NCBI GenBank assembly: GCA_947561715.1
Contig: OX387200.1
Location: forward strand, 8,558,501 to 8,622,500
Source: Ascidia mentula
Taxonomy: Eukaryota; Chordata; Ascidiacea; Phlebobranchia; Ascidiidae
Length of the DNA stretch: 64,000 nt
Direction: 5' to 3'
The notes under the pieces were generated by a model, which had not been told where the DNA came from, searched no databases, and saw nothing but the letters and a program-made list of their open reading frames with translations. This document shows positions 36,701 to 48,700 of this stretch, in pieces. How positions within the stretch are numbered: position 1 is the first letter of the stretch; the number at the start of each line of letters is the position of its first letter. A program made the position numbers and the translations under genes.

Positions 36701-39700
36701 GTTCTTGCTCGCGACCTCCAACCTTCTCTGCGCGTCTCCCTCGCTCGCTTGAAGGTTCAGGATTTGATGATGGAGTTCGCCTAATAGAAAAATAAACGTC
36801 ACAGAGAAAATAAGACAAGCGTCATTATCGCGCAAGAGCAGCAGGCGACCACAGAAGAAATGGTTTGAATATTTTGAGCTGCGGGAAAGTTCAGCCCGCG
36901 ATCTATTTTTGTGTGAAAAAAGTAAGTCGCTGGCTTATAAGATGGCAGAGTAACCCGCGTTCAAACTTCTGTCAACTGGCGATTTTGTTTTTTGTCAACT
37001 AACATCCCTCTGGTGGGAAAAAGTATAGGGCAGTGTTTACCAACTAGGGGTCCGCGGTAACCTCTGAATACTCGATTGACTCGAGCAGCTATTTATTAAA
37101 TGGAAATTTTGTATGTTATAATACGAGTGTGGAAACACGTCATCAAAAAGGGCCCGCTCTGACAAAAGCATTGAGAACCACTGGTTTAGGATGCAAGTAT
37201 ATCAGCGGACCAACCTATAAGGGCTTTTTCGTCGCCCTGCACTTGGAAGGTTCGAACTTGCTCACGGAGAGATTTAATCTCACGATCCCTCGCGTGTTGT
37301 TGTGATTGGACGGTGCGGAGTTGATTGTGGGCGATATCTCCCATGTCCTGCAGTTGGGATATCTTAACCTGGCATACAGAAAAGAGAAAACAGAAAAAGT
37401 TTTATTTTCACGAAATTTTTTCGTGATTGTGCAACCTTCAGTGTTTTAGACAGGAAAAAATTTCGCCCACAGATATTTTTAAATTCAATTTAAATTTCAA
37501 CAAAACAGCTTCGATGAACATCAAAATCACAGCCTCTAATGGTGTGGGTTTAAAAACCAGTAACTTATCTAGATAGCAAACGTTTTATTTCTATAGAAAC
37601 GTGCAACTGCAGCAGAAAAAAATGGGCAAATGTAGGATTTTTTGGGCAAGTATACCTTTGATTTTGCGTGCTCTTCATCGAGTTTCTGTAATTTCTTTCG
37701 ATCAGCGTCGCTTACAGAACGAGGCACAACCTCTGCCAGTTCATCTCTCAAGTCACGCTCGGTTTGTTGAGCCGCAAGGTTAAGTTTCGTGAGCTGTGAA
37801 TGACAAACTTATTGCAGGGCAAAATGGCAAATTGAGTTTAATTCGTTCGGAGAAAAAAATAATAAAACGGATACACGGTGATATCTAGGATACTCTAGTC
37901 TAGGAAGTTTGAATTAAAGGAAGACTTCGGGCGTATTATCGATTCTCTTCTGGTAAAAAATGGTTAAATCAGTTAAACGCTGATGACGAAACGTTTGTTG
38001 ATAAAACACTACGCAATTTCTTGGCCAGGTCAGCTATTTCCGAATTGCATTATGTTTGGAAGCAACAGCAGTACATTCACTTCGATCAACGATATTGTCC
38101 GTGATAAAACGACTTGAACAAAAACCACTAATAAATTCCAAGTTTCCACGAGTAATACCCGTTTTTTGGTCACAGAAGTGTTAAAAAAAATAAAAAAGCT
38201 CACGTAATGTTTACATTTAGTCAAGCTACCACCTGTGCAAACTTGTTTTCAAGCTCAGTGTTTCGGTCCTGGAGTTCGTCGAGCGACGATTTAAGTTTGT
38301 TGTACATCCGTGTGGCGTGTTCGGCCCTTTGTCTTTCGTTCAGCTCTTTCATCTCAAGCACTGTCACCTGGACAGTCGGGAGTTACAACGGGTTAGTGCT
38401 AATACTTATAATCAATTTAGCAAACACACAAGTCAGGCACGACGCACAGACACACAGCCAACGTAAAATTAAGTTCTTGCAATCACCTCGTTACGTATAT
38501 AAGGTATGTAAAGCCATCATAACAACAATCAATGTTGCTGTTTACAATTTCAGCCTATACTGTTTTTTTTTAGATCGTTTGAACGTCCATTTTTAATATT
38601 GCACGACCAGCGCAAAAAAGCTGTGCCACGAATGCAAAATTAAAATGAATTGACCAAGTGTACAGCCTGAAAGTTTTTGGGAACTACAGCAATTGTATTC
38701 AGAAAGTCCGGAAAGTAAGTGCAATGTCTACACTTGCTTCAAGTTCAACAATTTTATTTGAAGTAAAACGCAAAATCATTCCCATTTTCGAGCAGGGCTC
38801 TGTCAGAAGGGAATCACAAAAGACGAAAGGCGACTCTCTATCTTCAGCGCGTCCTCCCACACATCAACTACGTCATCAACCAAACCTCCATCTCTCAACA
38901 TCTCCAGTCTGTATGTCACGTGATTTGTCATATCGGAGAAAGTTTTGGCATCTTAACACGAATAATAACGGTCAATTTGAACTCACATATTAAGTGCAAA
39001 CATTGTAATTTCACTTGTTTTGCATTTGTAGGCTTTCTTGGGCCAATCCAACTTCAACTGCAGAAGCAGAATAACACTCGTAACAATAGCTAGAATGTTG
39101 CCGACTGCTGTATGTACAGTCAGTGTGCCGCCCGGTAAAAAAAAGTAGATCATCTGTAAAAAGTCGTAATACGTGTAAATATAACTTGAGCTAGCAATCT
39201 GCCAATTAGCTTATAATAGTAATGCAGACGTGTGTTAACTACTAACTGGCAATGTGAAGTATCTGCAGGTCTAACAGTCAGTTAGTAACCGCACTGATGA
39301 TAATTGCAGTCTAGTCCTTAAAACGTTTGCATTAAAACTATGCTTGTGAGCAGAATCCTAGCTTTGGCATTTCTGTTTAAGAAAAAACACCCCATGTATT
39401 TTGCATGTAAACTTTAAAATAACAAAAAAATCAAAATTAGTGAATTTTTCCTGAATCACGAGTGCATAATCACATAGTTACTTTATTGTCATATCATGCA
39501 AAGATGTTGCCAAATTAAGTTAGGTTTGCCTGAAGAACAAAGTTTCACCGAGCAGAGCAAATACTCGCCTCCCCCACTTCAATCACTATCACAAAAATTG
39601 TGAGACTCGTGTTAGCGAGACGTAGGTTTGTCGCCATTCTTTTCCATTGCTGGTGTTTGGCTTCAAAACGAGTTTTCAATGATCCAAACAGAATTTGAGG

Positions 39701-42700
39701 GTTGATCTTGTCCATGATGATTGTCTGAACATGAAATATTTTAACCAAATCTTTGTAACAGAATACTATGAAGAAACTCACCTCGAAGATTTTACAACAA
39801 GTGGAAATATTTTCGCCGAATTGATTCAATTTTAAAGAGCATTGCAGTTGAAAACTTGACAAACCTAAAAAAACGCTTTCGGCGGAAAAACGGTTCAACT
39901 TTTTTAACCTGGTTGTTCGTTATATTTTTTCCCCGTAAACTGAATTTATTAAACTGCCAAAAAAACACAAGTTGTTTTGAGTTAGAGGCTTACCGGACTT
40001 TTGATCACAGATTGTACAAACGATATTGCCCTTAAATCAACCAAATATTTGTATAGAAATCTAACTTAAACACGTCTCTGCCAAACAGAGCCACAAATAC
40101 ATAAATGCATAACAAATCATATAATGTAACATTTCTACTCAAAACTAAAACAAAAACGATCAAGCGTTTGGATTTCCAGAGTTTACCGAGTGTATACGAT
40201 ATCTGCTTCGACAGCAATTGTGTTGACACCGGAAGGTTTTCTGTTTTCGATTGCCAACGCCCGTTACTGTGTGAATGAGACCGTACATATTTGCAAATTG
40301 ACGGGTATTTTTCCCACCATTTTACACGGGCACGGCTTTTTCCATTATGTCAAGAACACAAAGCAAAACATGCAACCAGAAATCCACTTCGAATTACAAC
40401 AGCATTTATGGGTATGTTTATTCGCAACACAATAAATCCCATAAATACCAATGGGTAGATTTTATTATTGCTCTAGGTAAAAAAGCATATCAGTAGCAAA
40501 AAAGGCGAATGCTGAAGAATTGAAGTCAATAAGCCATGAGGAAAGCGGGTAACTCGGTGCATTCCAAGTGCATTGAGGCGTTCCATAATTTTATAGGGTC
40601 CTCCAAAACAGCCCCGGCTTCCAACAGGTCCAGCCTGTACTGCGCGTGTTCCCGCAGCTTTTTACACAATACTGCACCTGCGGAGAAGATTAAATCAACA
40701 TTGAAAATTTATCCTGACTTTTACATGTTATGATGAGAAACTAGACTTACGAACTAAAGAATAGCATACACATTATGACAAAACACCCTTACTTTTTTTC
40801 GATTTCGCCGCCTTCTCTGCCCATTTCAATTTTTGCTGTATCCCTAAAATTGCTGCAGTGACAGCGGGGAATATAGTAGAGATCGCCATCTTAATTCCGA
40901 GATCAATTACAGATATTTGCATGATGGTCAACTGAAGTTTAAAAATACGTCGTGCTTAACAACGCAATGAGTGTAAAAGTTTGGCAGTAAGCGCAAACTA
41001 ACAAACTAATCTACTTGAATAAAATATGACACGCAAATAATCAAAAACAGGTTTTAAAAATTTTAACATGGTCTATCTTAATCCTGGTAATATTGTTAAA
41101 CCAAATCGGTGAAGAAACACAAATAATTAACCTGGGATAACTGAATGGCGATAAGCAGAATGGTCACAGTCAAGTTGGCGAATTTAAACACGGTCGCTCG
41201 TCTTCTCCATTTCCAGTAATTCTTGGTGAATCGCTCAACCAAAGTGGAAAGGAGTTCCTTGATGTTGACGTCATCAGGGTTTTTAACCTATCGAAAAGCA
41301 AGTGGTATAAAGTTGAATAACCAGAACACACAGCCACGGTAAAGCGGTAGTTTTTCATGACCAGGAAAACGTTGTCATGATCAGTAGAAATAGCTTAACG
41401 TGACCATAGCATATGACGGAGTTCTTTACAATTTCAATACTCGGTGAATGTTGACTGATTTAGGGAAAATTTTAGTTTCAAAGAAATACAAACTATCTAA
41501 ATTTTTAAGGACCAAACCAGCTACCAACGGATGCAACTTAACTCAAGTGTTGCTCAAAACCAACCAGGGCGTCGATTTGTGCTTTTTTCGCCATTATAAG
41601 TATTCGACAAGTTACCGGTATAGGCAGCACGCGAACAGACCAACTCTATTGTTATTAACCAACCCCAAAAATTGAACTACTTCCATATGTTCTTTTATAC
41701 AATAATACTTTTTTTGTGAACTTATTAAACCGAACATATCCCTCACGCAAATCCTGCAGCGTTAACACAGATATTCTCAGTTGTTCTATTTTCGAAGATT
41801 GGGCGCCAACGATATTTCCTATTGACTATTAGTTGTCAATATTTTGCCGGAGAAGCTGGTGGCAGAAGTAGTTCGAAGACATTGGTGTGAATTGCAAACC
41901 GCAAATAATTATTTGGGGAGAAATTTGCATTTTGAGTCATTATCAAACAACAGCATTCAACTGATCGGTTACGTAGCATTAAAAGCCTTATGCTATTATC
42001 GTTTGCTACGCCGTAAAGCAATGAAATACTTCATTATGTTTTTAAAAAAATAAAGTCAGGAAAACTACTATTTTTCGAGGAAAATCTGAGGCGTATCCGG
42101 GGGTGCAAGGGATCCACCCTTTTGTGAAATATTTTCGTTTGTTTAGATATAGTTCCAAACAAACGCAATCATAATTACTTTTTTGTCGAAAAAATGTTTT
42201 TTTGTCGTAAAACCAGCACTTTCCTTAAAGTTCAGCGAAAAACGCGTTATGTTAAACTGACCATTGTTTCCGAAAGTGGAGCATTGTTACCGAACCCTGT
42301 TACAAAACTAGTACCATTTTCGCCGGCCACTGCATGCAAGGTTTGTTTTTATTTTAGCTTGTTTTCTAAACTTATTCAAAAAATGCAATGTTTTGATTAA
42401 AAAATACGCCAGATGCGCTGTTCGACGCGCACGATAATTTGTCTCTCCATGTTCTACACGCAATAAAAAATGACGCCCGATTTACCCAACAAGAATGCGT
42501 AGCCTATACGTTTTTCTTTGTTTTACGGCGAGCCTGCTGGAAAAATTGTTCCGACCCATTGTTATATTGTCAACACTATAAAAAGTGGATTTTGTTGCAT
42601 TAACAACAAAAAATAATCTCACCATCAAACGTAAATTTTAATGTGAATATATGTGAATAATCCGCGTGTATCCCCTTTTTAAAATTCCTCATACAAATTT

Positions 42701-45700
42701 TGTACTGACCATAACGTCTCTAGTAAGTATTGAGGATTTCTTCTTGGCAGGATTCTTGGTCGTATCCTTTTTGGTTACTGAGTCAAAAGCACTAAATTCG
42801 TGCCCTCCGCCACCATCGTTAAGTTGTGGATATTCCTCTTTCATCGACACTGAATAGAAGAAAAACATTTGTTTTCGCACAATAATCACCAGGCGAGTTT
42901 AACCCGCTAACGGTTTGCAAAGGTTAAGTCTGTTGGTCTCGCACATTCCACAGGATGAATAATTATAGGCGAAAAACAGGAGGGCATGCAGACGTGTAAC
43001 CAATCCGATGGAAAAGCGAAATATTACAAACAGCGCCAAGCGTAACAAACGTACTTACAATGGCGGAAAGCACAAAATCGTTTCGTAAATATCTGTGTAG
43101 AAAATGCACTTCTGGATATTGTTACCTAGCGTTGCCATAGCTTACAAACGTTTCGGAGGGCTTTCATACTGAACATAAGGACACAATTGACTTAAAATAC
43201 AAAGTTTTCTGGTATGGAAATGACTTTCGGAAATAGTATTTAAACTCGCTATAAACGGCGATGTACAGTTAGTTTTCCTCAAATGAAATAACTTTAAGTT
43301 GGCTAAAGAGGTAATGGTCGATTCCGATAAGGTTTTTACGTTGAAATTAGCGACATATTTCGGCTTTTGTGCCATAATTGCCAACTGTAAACTAACCTGA
43401 TGTGTAATTTGGATCGCACATGAAGGAGGATTGCTGCATGAGCGGCACTGAATCATCAACAAAACAATAAGTTAAAAACGTCAAATAACAACAAAACTCA
43501 TTAACATCTCATAACAAACAATCCAAACCTTTTTCCTGGGAATCCATTCGTCCTAACTTGAAAAACCTTGACTGTGCCTTGAAAAACTCCACCTGACCAA
43601 CCCTGCAACGATGGAGCAGTCTTCTGCTTTGTCAAATTACTACGTAGTTATAAGGATGCCCTGGGGCGTTCGCTTCAGGGTAAAACCTTTCTGTCGCTCA
43701 TGCGTAACAATATGAAAAACTTGCGAAAGGAGCGCGTTACCCTGTTACCAAGAACGCTCATCGTGCGCAGCATACAACAAACCACGTATAATAAGAATCA
43801 TTGCTAATTGAAATAAATTATTTTAATTTTATATCCACAAGAAAGCTTCGGGTTATTTCTAACGGTCGCCAACTGTGGATAAAAAATGCTTTTTTTACGT
43901 CTCGTAAACCACATTTTTCTGCAAGAACCGTTGATCAACCATGTTTTACGTACACGTTTGTTCCACATGCATAGCAATAAATTAATGTTAGAACAAACAT
44001 AAGAAAATCGATCCCACCATTACTTGCGCCAATATATTCGAGTCAAAACAACATATTTCATAAAAAGCAATGTTCGTTTAATGTACATGTTTGAATGGAT
44101 TGAGCAACAAACTATAACAACCACCCAGTCATATCCATTAGTATCCGTTAAATCAAACAAAATAATTTTTCCAATCCATTTTCCCGTTATTTTCTACAGT
44201 GTTACCGAAACGCAAATGGTCGCGATAAAACTACCGCAAATTACTGCAAATTTTTTATACAATTAATGTAGTTGAAAACAGTAAAGCTCTATTTTTAGCG
44301 AATATAAATAATCCAAAGCATAAAAAGGAGGCATAATAAAAACAGGACCTCAAACAGTTTCTCTGTCAGCGCCGTACATAATTAAGCCCGAACTAAACTA
44401 AAAACAAATTAATAAAAACTGCTTGCGGCAAATTTGGAAAAGTATTTGTGAACGGTACACTAATATGATAGTGTTTCCAGATTAGAAGATAATGTAACTT
44501 AAATTTAAGCTTATGATAAAGTTCTTTATAAACATAGTTTCAACATTGACTTTTCATAACGGTTCACAATAAATAGTGTTGACACTTTCGTTGGTTCGAG
44601 CAAACGGGTCAAAACCTTTCGCTCAAGACAAGCACAACTCATGGATCGATGGAAATTTTATTCAACGTAGAAAATGACAACACGAAAATGAACAAACAAC
44701 GAAGTTGGCATCAGTTCTGGAACAGCGCGACTTCACATCTTACGTCATTTCCAACACTGAGCATACAGCACCCAAGATCTGTCGGACGCGATGCATCAAA
44801 TCACCAGTCTATTCTGGCCAAACGGAAAGAAGTGTCCAATATGACGAGATCGCAGGAGTACGGTCAGTTGTTGTACCAGCTTGGCGGATACCCAAGGACG
44901 TACTTAGGGCGGCAGGACTTCGGTGAGCGAACTTTCGATACCCAATATTTTCCCCCCGGACACTGTCATTAAATGCGAGTATTCGATTCGGTGCTTCCCC
45001 TCCCAAAGCGGGCCAACGTCTGGACGAAAAAAATCGTTAGAGAAGGAATTTGGATCAAAGTATATTCACGCCGTATTGGTGCCAAACAAATTTTTACATA
45101 AGGACGTTTCGCGTCGCCATTAGGAACAACCTGTTGTGTATTAAACACCAAACTAAAAATTCCAGGGTGCAAAAAATTTGCGTGAACTTTTCTAAACAGG
45201 AAAGCCAACGCTAGAATGCTGTTATTCATCCTTAGTAGACGTTTCGACCACTGCTGCGTTCATCATTAGTACATTTAGTTGCTGTCATGTGATGTGACCC
45301 TGTCGTGTTACTATGTGTTTCTGCTCGTTCAGTTGCCTGCCCAGTGTTTTGTTGTTGTAGCTCAGTTCTAAAATGTACTGATGATGAACGCAGCAGTGTT
45401 CGAAACGTCCACTACGGATGTTTAACAGCACAATAGCTTTGGCTTTCCTGTTTAGAATAAATACCACAATGATTACAAACATGATGTTTCATTACATAGC
45501 AAAAACAGTACATCATGACCTCGTTAATCCGGAACACTTTGTTGCGTCAGATAATGCTAGTTTAGTGGGGTAGGCGGATGAATATCGAAAAGTAATAAGG
45601 CCAACGCGTGGAAATATAGAGCGCGGTTTCTGGGTGTTTGTGGTTGGGATCATTCAGGTTTTATACAGTATAGTGTATAAAAAATTCTCTAACGCATTCC

Positions 45701-48700
45701 TCAACACATATTAGTCGCGCATAGATCAGTATGTTCCTATTCTACATCTTGGTTCATTTTAACACCTTGTTAAAAATAACACGTTTTTACCAGCTTTTGC
45801 TTCGTTGTAACGTTTCCTCAATGGCGAGAATTCCTCCAACAACTTTAAACCAATAGTGATGGCGCTAAAACCGGTGAATAACCATCTGCTAACTTCACTT
45901 GTTAGGTGCGCGGTTTGAACGAGAATTATCTGAAACAGATTTTCCAATTGAATTCAAGTGAACATTAAACTGTTTCCAGCTGTGGCAACAAAATTGGGCA
46001 AAAAGGGTGATTTTGAAGTCGGTTCCATTTTGGGGGGTTGAAGAAACATTAAAACAAATCGGTATCAGAAAAATAACTTCAAAAAATATAATTATTTATT
46101 TATCGCACCTATCAGCAGCATTATACATAGTTTTTCAACTTTTTACATTGTGTTCCGTTCACATTAAAAGCTGCAAGCTGCCATTGCCTAACGCTGGTAA
46201 GGGCAAAACTTTAAAAGTAATGCGATTATTAAATGCACATCCAGGTTAAAAATGTGCCACACCCTTCCCATATGGACTTGTGTTTTAGTGGTTGAACACT
46301 TCACGCGAATGCATACAAAGAGGTGCAGGATATTTATGTATTGGTTACAGCAACTGACCTGAAATACTTGCAGGATGATTAAACCAAGCGCCATGGAGAC
46401 GAACTTCCATTTAGAGATTTTAACTGCGCTGATGGCTTTGTCAAGTTGCTGGTTGACGTGTTTTGCCGCCAAAACAAGCGACTCCTCGGCCGACAGCGGC
46501 TTTTCCTGTGTGACAAATAACGTTCAAAGTGCAAATGCAAAGTGTCGGTATAACCAAATGCAACTACCAACAACACTTTGAACGCAGTTGTAATAGCTTG
46601 AAATGTTTAATTGTTTCGCAAAGGGCATTGGCACGGTTCATTGTAAGCACGTTGACAAGTTGACTAATGTAAACTGCAATCACGTTTTATGTTTTATGCA
46701 AATCACACCAACCAATGTTATTCATTCACCTTCTCAGAGCTGTCCGATGTCGTTTGTTCTTTCTCCATTTCCATTGACACGGCCAAGGTCAACTGATGCT
46801 TAGCGGTATTGGTCGGAAATTGGTGAAAAGGTCAATGTTTTACATTATATCAAAACAAACCTGAGTAAAGACCACACTATTTGAAACCTGATTTAAACAA
46901 CCTTCAAACAACTCTGTACTTGAAATGATCTTTTCGCCTGGCTGGCTAAATTCCTCATAGACAGACAGCGAACTTTAACTCCAAACACAGCAAATACTGA
47001 AACGCGATAGTACAGTTTACGCGATAGTACAGTTTACGCGGTACAGCACAGCCCGCCTGATCGAACGCTAACTGCTCTATCATCGGTCACGCTCTTCCGC
47101 TTCGATAATATGCGTGACGTCAGCCACAGCGAAAATGGCGAAGTCTCTGGTGCTTCTAGTGGCGGCCGTTTTGCAAACCCGTCTGGCCGCACCATTTTGT
47201 AATTAGCTGTTTTGAACAAAAAAATGCTATCTTTGGGTTGCTTTTGTTACAAAACGAAAGTTGTCGAATGCAACAAGTTACGACAGAAAACTTGACAACT
47301 GCGCGTCTACTAAAAAATGGCATCGATTTGCATCAAATGTAGTAAAACTTATTTTAAAGCAGACCGCTTAATTTTTAGTTTTATTGTAATATTTCAACAA
47401 TTATCCAAACCTTTTTCTGGTTTTGGTAATACGAAGTTCAACTTATCACTGCAAGTAGAGGTGATTGCAACAACTTCATATTGAAAATAGACACCCAAAA
47501 CATACCATTCGCACAAACACATACACAGGCAACTTCTATAATATAATGCAACCACAATACAATCCGACAACTTCTTTCCACTTCACTTACTTGTTGGAGG
47601 GCAGATGAGGGTCCGGACTTAGCAACGGATGAGAGGGATCCTGAGCGACGGAGGTTCTCCTCCAGGGTGTGTCTCTTCTCTTTCTCGATTGAGAGTTCCT
47701 GTCGGAGGACCTGAGCCTCCTCAGTGATGATCTTGATTTCCTCCTGCAGATGTGGTATGTAATGAAAAACGACTTTTTCCAAAACATAATTTTTTGTTTC
47801 ACATGATTCCTTGGTGCAGATTAGTATTCTTCTACATTAACTTCACACAGAGTAATTACTAAAAAACAAACACATGCAAGTTGTATTGAAATTTTCACGT
47901 TACTTCTTTTACCAAATAAAGCGTTGATTCAAGTTTTTCCTTAAAACAACAAGAGGAAAAAACAATAACTCACGAGAATGTTAATCAAAATGCGTCGCAT
48001 TAACGCCAAAACCCAATACTCGTTCTTTACCTGTAAAGTTTCGGCCTTGACGTTCCGCGCCACAAACTGGTTTTCCTTCTGCAGCAAATCCCTGTACTTG
48101 GATGTCAGTTCATCGAAACGACGATTTACAATCGTTAGTTCGTTTTCCGGCACACTGTTTTCCATCGCTTTCTGAAGTGCATCTAAGGAGTATTGTAAAG
48201 GTGTTGAAAATATTCTTTAAAACACTATTATGCCTCATATAAGCTTTTTCGATGCGCAACACCCTTATATCACGGTTTATATTTTGATGTGTAAATCAAC
48301 GGTAAAGGAGCCCTTGTACACAAAAGACAGAGAGCGAAGGGTTGGAAAAAAATATTTTGTGCGAATCTACCTAACTAGTTTAACTAGGGTTCCTTCAAAA
48401 CACCGTTGTAGGCATCGTGAGGATAGGTTTAGGTGGGACTCGTTAGTATATGTTTAGGACCAGTTATCTGATCTACGATGAAATAATTTTACAATGGCTA
48501 CAATGCCCCCACTCGGTCACCATAGCCACAATGGGTTTATAAAGTTGACGCAATTTTTTACAACATAACATTACAAACACTTATTTTTAAATCCTTTTTT
48601 GGTAGAAAATCGATTGTCCCTACTGTGGTAGAAGTGCAAATGCAGTTTCTGTTGCTAAATCCTACTTATTTTGTAAGTTGCCATGGCCTTGTATCGCTCC

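Larger units (their letters stand above)
46775..47590. other. upstream region of 2TM-5
   Basis: Contains a 17-bp direct repeat (47002-47040), a GC-rich patch (47036-47206) with a TGACGTCA palindrome, and otherwise AT-rich intron sequence up to CEP290 exon 21. The GC-rich patch is the likely promoter of the nested gene 2TM-5. Confidence 0.45.
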
